From assembly GCF_003149455.1 (NCBI RefSeq), contig NZ_QFFK01000001.1, forward strand, positions 310,001-374,000: DNA of 64,000 nucleotides. The letters run 5' to 3'. Within the stretch, counting starts at the first letter, position 1, and every line of letters starts with the position of its first letter. The translations under genes were made by a program, and so were the position numbers. This stretch comes from Chitinophaga deserti (lineage in GTDB: Bacteria > Bacteroidota > Bacteroidia > Chitinophagales > Chitinophagaceae). Under the pieces are notes generated by a model. The model saw only the letters and a list, made by a program, of their open reading frames with translations, was not told the DNA's origin and did not search any database. Of this stretch, positions 55,513-64,000 are shown in pieces.

Positions 55513-58500
55513 TTATTTCATAGGGTGTTCTTTCAATAATTGTTCTGCGGAATATAAATCTTTTTTGCCATCTGTGGCCTTCCTAATTTTTTTCACCTTC
55601 TCTGCAGACACCGGGGCGCCGTTATTTCCAAACGAATTTCTGACATAAGTTATTACCGCAGCCACCTCTTCATCTTTCAGTAAACCACCGAAAGGCGTCA
55701 TAGGAACCTGGCCCGGGTATTTCTTACCATTTACTTCAATAGGCCCCACCAGGCCTTTCAGCACCAGCTTAATCAGCCGCTCGTCACTGCCATTTACCCA
55801 GGCTGTACCGGAAAGCGGAGGGAACCCCGAAGCCGTAAGCCCTTTACCATCGGCCTGGTGACAGGTTTTGCAGTACCCCTCTTTATTGTAAATGAGTTTA
55901 CCCTTGTTGAATAATGCCAGCTCGGCCCCCTGCAGCGTCGTTTTCTTGTTCTTCTCTGCCTCTTCCACCACATTCTGCCCTTTCAAATGCGCTACGGCAG
56001 TTTTATAGGCATGGGTGGTCCATTTGTCCATCGGGAACTTACCAGCTGCAGCCAATACTGCTCCCCCTGCTTCTTTGCTCATCCAGGAAGCAGCCACGAT
56101 GGCCGTCAGCCTTACGCGGCTGTTTTTATCCCTTGCCGCAGCCATCATCAGCGCCGCCTGATCGGGTACCTGGTAGCCCGTATACCGGAGTACCTGAACC
56201 GCCGCAGCCCTTACATGATAATCTTTGGCTTTCAGGGCACGCTTCAAAAGCGGCTGATTCACCTTACCTGTACCCTGGCTTACCCATAGCCCTTCCAGTA
56301 AGTGGTGTTCAAACCTGGGGTCGCTGGTATCGAGGGCGGCAACCCAGGCTGCGAGTTTACCCTGCACGGTATTTACATCCAGCCCTCTCAATTCCCTGCG
56401 TGTTCTGTAACGGGTCCTGTATTCGGGCAGTTTCAGATTCTCAAACAGTTCATCAATACCGGCATTTTGAATATTGGCCGGCTTTACGAGGGGGCGGGAA
56501 GGATAGGTGATGCGATAGATCCTGCCATGCGAATGGTCGCGCAGCGGATCGCGGGCATTGTGCTGCATGTGCCCGATAAGGACGTTATGCCAGTCTACCA
56601 CATATAAAGACCCGTCGGGCGCAAACTCGAGGTCTACCGGGCGGAAATTAGGATCATCGCTCTTCAGCAGGTCCATATGGAAACGGCTTTTATAACCGGT
56701 TCCATCATCTTTCATAGTATGCTGTTTGATCCCCAGGAAACCGATGGTATTGTTGATCAGCAAATCGCCCTGTACCTCATCCGGGAAGTGGCGGCTGGAA
56801 ACGAATTCAATACCGGAAGTAGGACGCACCAGGTGCTTTTCCTCTATCAGCTGTTCAGATTTGTGGGTAGCACGCCCATAACGGGGCAAAATGGTACCGG
56901 GAAGCATCCAGCGTACATCCGGAGAGGATGTTTCGGCAAAAAAGGGCTGCCCCCAATCGTCGAAGGTTATACCCCATGGATTAGGGATATTGAGCTGCGC
57001 GGTACGCTCCAGCTTCATACGGCGTGTATCAAAACGGTAAAACCCTCCGTTAGTGGCATAAATGGGCCCGTAAGATGTTTCTACATTGGTGCTCAGGAAT
57101 ACCCCTTCGCCCGAATAAATAGCTCCGGATCCGTCGGCCGTAAATGCATGGTTGCCGTGGTGCGAATCGTGATCATCGAACCCGCTCAGCAATATCTCTT
57201 TCTTATCAGCCTTACCATCGCCATCCGTATCTTTTAACAGTACGAGGTGAGATCCCTGTCCTACGTACACGCCTTCCGGCGCGATCTCGAACCCTAAGGG
57301 CAAATGCAAGCCGTCTGCAAAAACCGTTTGCTTGTCGGCCTTACCATCGTTGTCAGTATCTTCTAGGATAATAATTTTGTCATTGGGCTTTGGATCCCCC
57401 GGCTTGTATTGCGGGTAAGTAGGCATGGTGGCCACCCATAAACGCCCCTTATTATCGAACGACAGCTGCACCGGCTTCGCCAGTTCATTGAATTCAGTCT
57501 CCGAAGCAAACAGTTCTGCTTTATAACCGGGCGGTAACTTCAGGCTGCTTATGGCATCTTCACCATAGAGATACTTAAGATTTCCGTTCTTATTGCTGGG
57601 CGTGTAGTTGGTTTTAATTTCGGGCAGTACGGTGGTATGCTTATCCGCTTCCGCCAGATCCATTTTTTCACCTTTCGATGCGGCAAGCCAGATAGCGGTG
57701 TCCCGGATAGCGGTCAGCTCGCGGGTCTTTTGTATTTCCGCCGGAAAATTATCCGGTCCGTAAGGCTTATACCTGCGGCCATACACGTGTACACCGTTCG
57801 GCACTTTGTAATCATACAGCCACATCCAGTTCTTCTCCAGCACGGCATCGTTCACCAGCTTCCTGTCGGTTTGCGCCATTGGTGCGCCATAACCGAATAT
57901 CTGATCGGCCAGTAATACGCTCAGCTTCCTGTATCCTTCCTCGTTCAATTGTGAACCATCGATAGTTAAAGGAGCATCGGACTCGTTGTACCATTTCTGG
58001 GAAGGATTGAATGCATCTACAAACAGTACTTTATGCTGCGCTGCAATTTCCTTCATGGCGTTTGCATACAGTGCAAGGTTCCGGTTCTCTTTACGGCCAT
58101 CGGGCAGGTCGCGGGTATCTGACAGATTTTCAAATGCTATGGGGGAAACGATCACGAGCTGTGGTGCTGATACACCATTGTATTGTTGCTTCAGCGTCCA
58201 TTTAATAAAAGCACTCAATTCAGCTTTGAAGTTGGCAAGCCCCGCTTCTCCTGAGAAGGATTCATTATATCCGAAGAATGAAATGATCACATCCGTTTTC
58301 AGCCGTGTAAGCCATTCGTCCGGCGTTTCAAAAAACCCTTCTCCGGGGTTATCTTCTTCCAGCATCAGCTTTGCGGGATCGGTTTTACTCCTGGTAAGGT
58401 TGGCCCTTTCTATCTGGAACTTATCTGCACCGGGGAAAGCCCAGGGCGAGGTACGTCCTGAATGCGGCCGGAAACCCGGTGTTTCTCCCGCATCACACAT

Positions 58501-58722
58501 ATTGCGGATGAACAGTTCATGCGTAGGGAATCGGAGTTGCAGTTCCGTTTCAAGGTTATCATAATGGATCATTCTCGCACCCAGGTTATTACCAATCATC
58601 GCAATGCGCGATCCTTTGGTAAGCGTCAGCGGCGGTGGCTGTTTGTATCTGAATGCGTTCAATATTATTGTTGCAGGCACAACTGTCAATATTAACAGAA
58701 CGCTGATCCTGGTAATTCTCAT
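55513..58722 (-). CDS. PVC-type cytochrome-dehydrogenase with degenerate SGNH domain
   Basis: The 1069-residue protein has an N-terminal signal anchor and an SGNH/GDSL-like domain (about 35-280), where the nucleophile site reads IGNNLG and the C-terminal D-x-x-H site reads DGSQLNE, so both catalytic residues appear missing. A PVC-type 'membrane-bound dehydrogenase' beta-propeller (about 390-760) holds two D-x-D-x-D-G loops (DTDNDGKADK, DTDGDGKADK). HEAT-like helices (about 800-920) and a C-terminal cytochrome c domain with CKTCHQ close it. Proteins of this build occur in oxidative sugar or carbohydrate catabolism. The operon context supports electron transfer from a sugar-derived substrate. 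Confidence 0.88.
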   Translation of the reverse strand: MRITRISVLLILTVVPATIILNAFRYKQPPPLTLTKGSRIAMIGNNLGARMIHYDNLETELQLRFPTHELFIRNMCDAGETPGFRPHSGRTSPWAFPGADKFQIERANLTRSKTDPAKLMLEEDNPGEGFFETPDEWLTRLKTDVIISFFGYNESFSGEAGLANFKAELSAFIKWTLKQQYNGVSAPQLVIVSPIAFENLSDTRDLPDGRKENRNLALYANAMKEIAAQHKVLFVDAFNPSQKWYNESDAPLTIDGSQLNEEGYRKLSVLLADQIFGYGAPMAQTDRKLVNDAVLEKNWMWLYDYKVPNGVHVYGRRYKPYGPDNFPAEIQKTRELTAIRDTAIWLAASKGEKMDLAEADKHTTVLPEIKTNYTPSNKNGNLKYLYGEDAISSLKLPPGYKAELFASETEFNELAKPVQLSFDNKGRLWVATMPTYPQYKPGDPKPNDKIIILEDTDNDGKADKQTVFADGLHLPLGFEIAPEGVYVGQGSHLVLLKDTDGDGKADKKEILLSGFDDHDSHHGNHAFTADGSGAIYSGEGVFLSTNVETSYGPIYATNGGFYRFDTRRMKLERTAQLNIPNPWGITFDDWGQPFFAETSSPDVRWMLPGTILPRYGRATHKSEQLIEEKHLVRPTSGIEFVSSRHFPDEVQGDLLINNTIGFLGIKQHTMKDDGTGYKSRFHMDLLKSDDPNFRPVDLEFAPDGSLYVVDWHNVLIGHMQHNARDPLRDHSHGRIYRITYPSRPLVKPANIQNAGIDELFENLKLPEYRTRYRTRRELRGLDVNTVQGKLAAWVAALDTSDPRFEHHLLEGLWVSQGTGKVNQPLLKRALKAKDYHVRAAAVQVLRYTGYQVPDQAALMMAAARDKNSRVRLTAIVAASWMSKEAGGAVLAAAGKFPMDKWTTHAYKTAVAHLKGQNVVEEAEKNKKTTLQGAELALFNKGKLIYNKEGYCKTCHQADGKGLTASGFPPLSGTAWVNGSDERLIKLVLKGLVGPIEVNGKKYPGQVPMTPFGGLLKDEEVAAVITYVRNSFGNNGAPVSAEKVKKIRKATDGKKDLYSAEQLLKEHPMK

Positions 58723-58739
58723 GGTCTCCGGGAATTTAT

Positions 58740-59594
58740 CTATTTAGCAACACGGTAAGGAACATTGATGTCCATCTTACCTTTCCATTTCTTCGGTACG
58801 GGCAGGCCCAGTTCATAGTGGATCGCATTGATCACGAGGCGCTGGAAAGATTCTACGCGGAAATCTTCAGGATGGCCAAGCGTAGTCATAAATACTTTGC
58901 CACCGAAGGCGTTCGTACCCGTCCAGGCTACAGGGTTTTCCACAGCCGCTCTTTCCGGATTAACCGCTTTGCCCGACAGCAATGAAACGGATCCTTTGGC
59001 AGGGTAATCAGGCACAACATGGTACAACCAGGAACGTACGTGCCAGTTTTTCTCCACGCCTGTAAGGATAGGGTTCTTAGCTTCGGAAGCAATCACGCTC
59101 ACATCGGTACTGCTGCTGTGACCATAGTGTGTATGTTTGGCTTTACCACCCCATCCCGGAGGGGCATTCAATGCAAATTCCCCGAAAGCATTCCACTTTT
59201 CGCTGGCATGGCCGGCAGGGAAATTAAATGCGTGGGTGGTAGTGCGGAAGCCCATAACGGGTTTACCGGATTTCAGGTATGCATCAATATGCGCAAGCTG
59301 ATCGGCAGGGAGCCTTCTCCAGCGGAGATAAAAAACCGCCAGGTCGGCATCCTTTAAAGCTTCCAGCCCGGGAATATTTTCTTCGCTGTTGTGATCCGGG
59401 GAAGATTTGAGCACGATCGTTCTCATGCCATAATTCTTTTCAAGTTCTGCAGCCACGATGGGCAGGGTTTCTTCCCCGCTGTATTCATGGTCTCCACACA
59501 CAAAAACAACCAGCGGCTTTTTAGCCTTTTGAGGAGGCTGGGTACAGAACAAACCTCCCAGTGTCAATAATAACCCAAAACAAAAAGTGTTCAT
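58740..59594 (-). CDS. ThuA-like domain protein
   Basis: The 284-residue protein has a signal sequence and a ThuA fold (class-I glutamine-amidotransferase-like). Markers are VVFVCGDHEYSGEETLP, AVFYLRWRRLPADQL, GKPVMGFRTTTHAF and the C-terminal GGKVFMTTLGHPEDF. ThuA proteins are linked to uptake and metabolism of disaccharides such as trehalose and often neighbour oxidoreductases. Its precise reaction is unproven in general. It lies between the 2-hydroxyacid dehydrogenase and the PVC-type cytochrome gene (17-21 bp gaps), within the operon. Confidence 0.9.
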   Translation of the reverse strand: MNTFCFGLLLTLGGLFCTQPPQKAKKPLVVFVCGDHEYSGEETLPIVAAELEKNYGMRTIVLKSSPDHNSEENIPGLEALKDADLAVFYLRWRRLPADQLAHIDAYLKSGKPVMGFRTTTHAFNFPAGHASEKWNAFGEFALNAPPGWGGKAKHTHYGHSSSTDVSVIASEAKNPILTGVEKNWHVRSWLYHVVPDYPAKGSVSLLSGKAVNPERAAVENPVAWTGTNAFGGKVFMTTLGHPEDFRVESFQRLVINAIHYELGLPVPKKWKGKMDINVPYRVAK

Positions 59595-59615
59595 CTTAAC
59601 AGGAATTTAGAATTA

Positions 59616-60566
59616 TCATACAAACGAATCGCGGTTATAAACGCTCTCCTTATCCGGTTCGTGGCCTGTAAGCAGTGCCACTACATTCTTTATGGTATAC
59701 ACACACATCTTACGATAGGTGGTTGCAGTTAAGCTGGCGGAATGTGGTGTTACCAGTACGCGGGAGTGCTTTACCACCCCGAGGCTCTGCACGGGCGGTT
59801 CATCGGGCAGTACGTCTGCAGCAAATCCCGCAATGCTTCCTTCATTCAACGCTTCCAGCAAGGCAGCATGATCGATGAGTGCGCCTCTGGCTGTATTAAT
59901 GAGGAAGGCCTGTGGCTTCATTAAACCCAATTGTGCTTTTCCGATCATGTTCTCCATTCCCTTCTCTAACGGCAGGTGCAGGCTTACAATATCTGACTGC
60001 TGCAGCACTTCCTCCAATGAAAGCCGCCTGTAAGGTAAATCCTGTGCAGAACGGCTCCAGTACACCACTTCCATACCGAAAGCACTTGCAAGACGGGCTA
60101 CCCGCTTACCGATGTTTCCCATGCCAAGGATGCCAAGCGTTTTGCCGTTCAGCTCATCACCACCATATTGATTACGCCAATTCCATTCTTCCTGCTTCAC
60201 CCGCTCTACCGATGTGTACATATCCCGCATCAGCATCAGCATGAGGGCTAGCGTGTGTTCCGCAATAGTACCCGCATTACTGCCCGGCGCGTTGATCACC
60301 CGGATCTTTCTTGCCGAAGCAGTTTTTACATCCACATTATCCAGCCCAACACCACACCGGGCTACTACCTGAAGCTGCGGACAGGATACCATAAGGGCCT
60401 CATCTACCCGCATTTTACCCCTCGTTATTACGGCATGGATCTCCTCCTTTGCCAAAACAACTTCCTGGCTGGCTTTATCATACCCGGTAAATACATTCAC
60501 GTGCTCCCGGAGTATGGCCAATGCCTCATCGGCAATGGTTTCAAGCAGCATTACGTTCTTTCTCAT
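59616..60566 (-). CDS. D-isomer-specific 2-hydroxyacid dehydrogenase
   Basis: The 316-residue cytoplasmic enzyme has the NAD-binding GILGMGNIGKRVA motif and the active-site set Arg (INTARGALID), Glu (DVLPDEPP) and His (TPHSASLT). It matches the D-3-phosphoglycerate/D-2-hydroxyacid dehydrogenase family, which interconverts 2-hydroxy acids and 2-keto acids. It starts inside the last codon of the VOC gene (ATGA overlap at 60563-60566). In this operon it could reduce a keto acid formed by the enolase-superfamily dehydratase, but this is inference. Confidence 0.93.
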   Translation of the reverse strand: MRKNVMLLETIADEALAILREHVNVFTGYDKASQEVVLAKEEIHAVITRGKMRVDEALMVSCPQLQVVARCGVGLDNVDVKTASARKIRVINAPGSNAGTIAEHTLALMLMLMRDMYTSVERVKQEEWNWRNQYGGDELNGKTLGILGMGNIGKRVARLASAFGMEVVYWSRSAQDLPYRRLSLEEVLQQSDIVSLHLPLEKGMENMIGKAQLGLMKPQAFLINTARGALIDHAALLEALNEGSIAGFAADVLPDEPPVQSLGVVKHSRVLVTPHSASLTATTYRKMCVYTIKNVVALLTGHEPDKESVYNRDSFV

Positions 60567-61054
60567 GAATTACTGTGGTATAAAGTGGCGTCATCGGAGC
60601 GGTCTCCCCGGAAGTCGTTGCGGCCGGAAACATACAAGCCTTCTTCGTACAGTTCGTCTTCAAATATCCGGGGATCTATTTCAGCACCGGGGGCAGACGA
60701 CATCTCCACAAGATTACCTGCCGGGTCCCTGACAAACATCTGCATAGCACCATCAGGCAGCTTGCGGACCTTACCCCAGGGCGCGGTATCGATTACGCCG
60801 AGAGCTTTCATCCGGAAAAATATACTGTTGAAATCATCTACCTGCACACAGATGTGCCCGCGGAAAGAAGTACGGTCGTCCCATTCCGAGAGGTGCAATT
60901 GCTGTTCGGCGTTAAACCGGAAAAACATCACCGGATAATCGAAACGGAAAGCGGGAAGCATCTCAAGGCCGAGTTCATTTTTATAGAATTCACCCGCTTT
61001 TTCGAGGTTGTCCACTATGAGTGTAACGTGGTTAATTTTAAGTGCTTTAGCCAT
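60563..61054 (-). CDS. VOC-superfamily protein
   Basis: The 163-residue protein has the paired beta-alpha-beta-beta-beta units of the vicinal oxygen chelate fold. Metal-ligand candidates are His (NHVTLIV, residue 9), His (GHICVQV) and Glu (NLVEMSS near the C-terminus). Family members include glyoxalases, extradiol dioxygenases and epimerases. A dioxygenase or epimerase role is possible given the dehydratase beside it. The start at 61054 is set by the Met preceding KALKIN. The ATGA overlap with the next gene indicates translational coupling. Confidence 0.86.
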   Translation of the reverse strand: MAKALKINHVTLIVDNLEKAGEFYKNELGLEMLPAFRFDYPVMFFRFNAEQQLHLSEWDDRTSFRGHICVQVDDFNSIFFRMKALGVIDTAPWGKVRKLPDGAMQMFVRDPAGNLVEMSSAPGAEIDPRIFEDELYEEGLYVSGRNDFRGDRSDDATLYHSNS

Positions 61055-61064
61055 ACAATTTGTT

Positions 61065-62231
61065 TTAAACACCTTGTTTAAATTCCTTAACAAAATCCCA
61101 GTCCGGCGTCATTCCTAATCCCGGCGCTATTGGTGCAGCGATCATTCCGTTAGTTACGGTGATCTTTTCTTTTACAAGATCATACATCATGGGATTGCCT
61201 CCCAGTGAGAATTCGATGATGGTGGCGGAAGGTGATGCAAATGCCACCGTTAATCCTGCCATAAAGGAAAATGCAGAACCCCAGCAATGCGGCGCCATTT
61301 CCACCTGGTGGGCACAGGCCAGATGCCCTGCACGCATAGCTTCCGAAATACCGCCTATAATAGCCGCATCCGGCTGAATCACATCTACCGCCCTGAGCTG
61401 TAAAAGATCGTGTATATCGAAGCTGGTAAACTCGCTTTCGCCTGCTGCAATTGGGATAAAGGTAGATGCCCTTACTTCAGCAGTCCCCTGTTTGTTATCC
61501 GGACTAATGGGTTCTTCGAACCAATAGATATTACAATCTTCCACACCGCGGCAGAACTGCTTGGCTTCGGGAACACTGAATGTTCCGTGTGCATCTACCA
61601 TCAGCTTAACATCTGGTTCCAGTGCCGCGCGTGCCGCTTTTACCCGGTCGATGCTTTTCTGCACACTGTCATCCATTACACCCACGCGCATTTTAACGCC
61701 TCTGAAACCTTTATCTACATACCCTTTCAGCTGGGCACCGATATTATTTACATCCGCCCATCCGCCGCTGGCGTATGCCGGCATCTGCTCCCGGCAGGCA
61801 CCACCGAGGAGGTCCAGCACAGGTACGTTCAGCATTTTACCTTTCAGGTCCCACAGGGCAGTATCGATCCCGCTCATGGCGGAGATGGTTAAACCACGCC
61901 TGCCGAGTACAGGAAACTTCCGGCCTCTGGATAAGGCGTAATGGTCGCGGGTACCGTTGTACATTTCTTCCCAAAGACGGGTGATGTTGCTGACAGACTT
62001 CCCTACCAGCATGGGCTTCAGCTCATTCTCGATACAATTTACAATGGAAGCACATACACCGGAAGAGCCTACCGCCGCTTTCGCTTCTCCAAATCCCTGG
62101 AGGCCACTGTCTGTTGTAATTACCACCAACGTCATATCAAAATGCGTCAGCAATCCGTAATCCGAAGCATGCTGTTTTTCTTTCGGAATGGGGCAGCGTA
62201 ACCAAAACGCTTCTACGTTCGAAATTTTCAT
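61065..62231 (-). CDS. Enolase-superfamily sugar-acid dehydratase (MR/MLE type)
   Basis: The 388-residue protein has the mandelate-racemase/muconate-lactonizing fold. The metal ligands Asp (LMVDAHG), Glu (WFEEPISPDN) and Glu (AAGESEF) are visible, as is the His of the base pair (EMAPHCWGS). In the KxK position it reads VKMRVG, where the second residue is Arg rather than Lys. Family enzymes dehydrate sugar acids or racemise hydroxy acids. It lies between a sugar-epimerase-like gene and a VOC gene (19 and 10 bp gaps), with 2-hydroxyacid dehydrogenase further on. Which acid it uses cannot be told. Confidence 0.9.
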   Translation of the reverse strand: MKISNVEAFWLRCPIPKEKQHASDYGLLTHFDMTLVVITTDSGLQGFGEAKAAVGSSGVCASIVNCIENELKPMLVGKSVSNITRLWEEMYNGTRDHYALSRGRKFPVLGRRGLTISAMSGIDTALWDLKGKMLNVPVLDLLGGACREQMPAYASGGWADVNNIGAQLKGYVDKGFRGVKMRVGVMDDSVQKSIDRVKAARAALEPDVKLMVDAHGTFSVPEAKQFCRGVEDCNIYWFEEPISPDNKQGTAEVRASTFIPIAAGESEFTSFDIHDLLQLRAVDVIQPDAAIIGGISEAMRAGHLACAHQVEMAPHCWGSAFSFMAGLTVAFASPSATIIEFSLGGNPMMYDLVKEKITVTNGMIAAPIAPGLGMTPDWDFVKEFKQGV

Positions 62232-62250
62232 TAATTGGATTTGACGCTTT

Positions 62251-63135
62251 TTAAATAAGTTTCGATAAAGTGTTATAAGACTCCCGGGTGAGCATGGAAT
62301 AGAATTCTTCCGTAACAGAAGAACTGCCATGGTCTATCAGGAACTTTTCCTGTTCAGGTGAAAGGTTTTCCGGCATTTCATCAATGGAGCCGGGGTAAGG
62401 ATTGGCAGGGGTACGGTCCAGCGGAGAGCAGAATTCTACCGACAATACCTTGTCGTAGTTAACTTCCCGGAGGGTATCGATGATCTTTTTCCAGTTAAGG
62501 TTCCCCATTCCCGGAGCCATCCTGTTATTGTCTGCCACATGGAAGCCGGCCAGTTTATCGCCCGCTCTGCGGATGGCCGCAAACATATCCGTTTCCTCGA
62601 TATTCATGTGAAAGGTATCGAGGCATACACCACAGTTAGGCCCTACCGCTTCGGCAAGTGCCAGCGCCTGATCTGCCCGGTTGATAAAATACGTTTCAAA
62701 CCTGTTGATGGGTTCTATACCCAGTACAATACCGGCGGCTTCGCTATAGGCATAAATTTCTTTCATGGCATCCACTGCCCATTGCCATTCCTCATCCGGC
62801 CGGCCATCCGGCACCAGTTTACCCACAGTACCGGGCACTACGGAAACCATATGCCCGTCTAACTCCTTCACCATTTTCACTACATCTTTTACGTATTGAA
62901 CAGATGCGGCGCGCTGGGCTTCGTTTTTGGCGAGCAGGTTCCTTTCTCCAAGCATCAGGGTTACTGATCCCCAGCATTGAACTCCGTGTTCCTTCAGTGT
63001 TTTCCGTACTTCGGCGGTATTGTATTGTTCCGGGCTACCGGCAATTTCAAACCGGGTGTACCCCTGTGCAGCAATTCTCCGTATTGTTGTTGTAACTGTT
63101 TCGGAGCGCATCCAATTGTGTATCGCGAGTTCCAT
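62251..63135 (-). CDS. TIM-barrel sugar isomerase/epimerase
   Basis: The 294-residue protein belongs to the sugar-phosphate-isomerase/epimerase (AP-endonuclease-2-like) superfamily. The metal-ligand set is Glu (GIEPINRFE), Asp (CLDTFHMNIEE), His (FHVADNNR) and Glu (LSVEFCS). The closest known activities are ketose 3-epimerases and hydroxypyruvate isomerases. It is the first gene of the operon that faces the AraC regulator, with a TAnnTTTG box 76 bp upstream. The start is fixed by the Met at 63135. Confidence 0.93.
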   Translation of the reverse strand: MELAIHNWMRSETVTTTIRRIAAQGYTRFEIAGSPEQYNTAEVRKTLKEHGVQCWGSVTLMLGERNLLAKNEAQRAASVQYVKDVVKMVKELDGHMVSVVPGTVGKLVPDGRPDEEWQWAVDAMKEIYAYSEAAGIVLGIEPINRFETYFINRADQALALAEAVGPNCGVCLDTFHMNIEETDMFAAIRRAGDKLAGFHVADNNRMAPGMGNLNWKKIIDTLREVNYDKVLSVEFCSPLDRTPANPYPGSIDEMPENLSPEQEKFLIDHGSSSVTEEFYSMLTRESYNTLSKLI

Positions 63136-63210
63136 ATCGGGTTGTATATAAAGTGATATTGATTGTTTGGTCGGTGAACAGGAAAACTTCCTGACGTGCA
63201 GCTGATGTTA

Positions 63211-63218
63211 CAAACTTA
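63211..63218 (-). promoter_or_regulatory. Putative -7 element (TAAGTTTG) of the catabolic operon
   Basis: The minus-strand word TAAGTTTG (63218-63211) fits TAnnTTTG, 76 bp before the start of the epimerase gene. No -33 TTG is seen at 19-21 bp, consistent with activation by the divergent AraC protein. Its binding site is probably within 63219-63329. Confidence 0.45.
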
Positions 63219-63329
63219 TTCAGGTTACCGTTGAAATAAAAGTACCCCATTTGCCGATTTTCGATACTATATTTACATATATCGCATTTTTAGCCTCTTA
63301 AAAACAATTATTGTACTAAAAATGACCGC

Positions 63330-64000
63330 ATGAGAGTCTCTTACCGGCATATATCCACCTCGGAAGATGCCAGCTTCGCCATCAAGGAGTTCTGCCAGCC
63401 GCATTTCACCAATACGTTCCATTTTCACAGTGGGTACGAAGTGACCCTTATCGTTAAGAGCTCCGGCCAGGTGTATGTGGGCAACAAGATGCTGAATTAT
63501 AATGAGGGAGAGATATTTATGTTTGGGCCCGGCCTGGTGCATTGTTTCTCCAACAATCACATATCTGCCGGTAAAGGGGAAAATGTGCATGCCATCGTAG
63601 TGCAGTTTGATGCAGATTTCATGGGTAAGGGCTTTTTCGACACACTGGAGCTGAGAGGGGTCAAAACACTCATGCAACGCTCTGCGTATGGTATTGTGTT
63701 CGGCAATAACCACCCGGCCCTTAATGAGCTGTTTTCCCGGTTCCAGCCTAACCAGCAAATGAAGAACCTCATTGTGCTACTGCAGATCCTGGAAGGGTTA
63801 AGCCAGCGTAATAATGAAGATGGTGTAATTATTACGGACGACAGCAGGAAGATTCAATACAAAGAAAGTGATGCGGAAAAACTGGCATCTATCTTCAATT
63901 ATGTTTTTGACAATTACCACCAGGGAGTAGATATACAAACCGCCGCATCGCTGGCCTGTATGAGTGAAGCGGCCTTCTGCCGTTACTTCAAAAGGAATAC
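63330..64000 (+). CDS. AraC-family regulator (C-terminus cut by window edge)
   Basis: From the ATG at 63330 the frame stays open to the edge (223 residues visible). The N-terminal part is cupin-like (FHFHSGYEVTLIVKSSGQVYVGNK, GEIFMFGPGLVHCF, about 20-80), a sugar-sensing domain. A linker and the start of an HTH (VDIQTAASLACMSEAAFCRYFKRN) follow, matching AraC regulators of sugar use. The gene faces the seven-gene catabolic operon with a 194-bp intergenic region. It is very probably the activator of that operon. The end of the HTH lies outside the window. Confidence 0.9.
   Translation, partial: MRVSYRHISTSEDASFAIKEFCQPHFTNTFHFHSGYEVTLIVKSSGQVYVGNKMLNYNEGEIFMFGPGLVHCFSNNHISAGKGENVHAIVVQFDADFMGKGFFDTLELRGVKTLMQRSAYGIVFGNNHPALNELFSRFQPNQQMKNLIVLLQILEGLSQRNNEDGVIITDDSRKIQYKESDAEKLASIFNYVFDNYHQGVDIQTAASLACMSEAAFCRYFKRN

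Noticed and set aside
1..64000. tRNA, rRNA, CRISPR arrays, insertion sequences, prophage genes
   Set aside because: I looked for their signatures on both strands (tRNA T-loop patterns, repeat-spacer arrays, transposase motifs, terminal inverted repeats) and found none that I could support by reading.

Overview
The window comes from a Bacteroidota genome, most likely family Chitinophagaceae and Chitinophaga-like. The evidence is two SusC/SusD pairs, one of them driven by an ECF sigma factor and FecR anti-sigma factor, TPR-HTH and seven-TM AraC regulators, PVC-type cytochrome and ThuA genes, and promoter motifs of the Bacteroidota TAnnTTTG type. I see no rRNA, tRNA, CRISPR array, insertion sequence or phage gene. 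The species is inferred from gene content only.

Layout. (1) 1-7765, minus strand: the end of a SusD gene cut by the window edge, its SusC partner, a membrane TPR-HTH regulator and a ROK repressor. (2) 8014-15152, mostly plus: a membrane AraC regulator, a TonB-dependent barrel, DinB and WG-repeat proteins, two small proteins of unknown function and a CE15-like esterase. (3) 15195-19161: YggS, then a cupin / DHDPS-like aldolase / mini-redoxin operon divergent from a MocR (PLP-dependent) regulator, with a well-formed operator-promoter region between them. (4) 19244-26656: a beta-helix protein, a complete RND efflux operon (adaptor, pump, outer-membrane factor) and an orphan membrane-anchored protein.

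(5) 26937-34688, minus: a GH106-like rhamnosidase with a LamG-type insert, followed 200 bp downstream by a very large protein that I cannot place. It has a beta-propeller, a cysteine cluster, long amphipathic helices and a membrane-embedded C-terminus. This is the strongest candidate for something undescribed. (6) 34943-36058: a small protein with a conserved GRLGN-type N-terminus, followed by a gene-free tract with an 11-nt periodicity. (7) 36090-53605: a peptide-acquisition-like locus. It holds an ECF sigma factor, FecR, an STN-SusC, a SusD, a metallohydrolase-like lipoprotein that has lost its zinc motif, two TlpA-type thioredoxins and an M1-like peptidase with an altered active site. An S41 protease lies upstream on the same strand, and two further thioredoxin-fold genes diverge from it.

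(8) 53721-64000: a small lipoprotein gene and a seven-gene catabolic operon read leftward (sugar epimerase, enolase-superfamily dehydratase, VOC protein, 2-hydroxyacid dehydrogenase, ThuA, PVC-type cytochrome dehydrogenase, MFS transporter). It faces a divergent AraC regulator cut by the right window edge. The gene set suggests uptake and oxidation of a sugar or sugar acid, probably coupled to the periplasmic electron-transfer protein.
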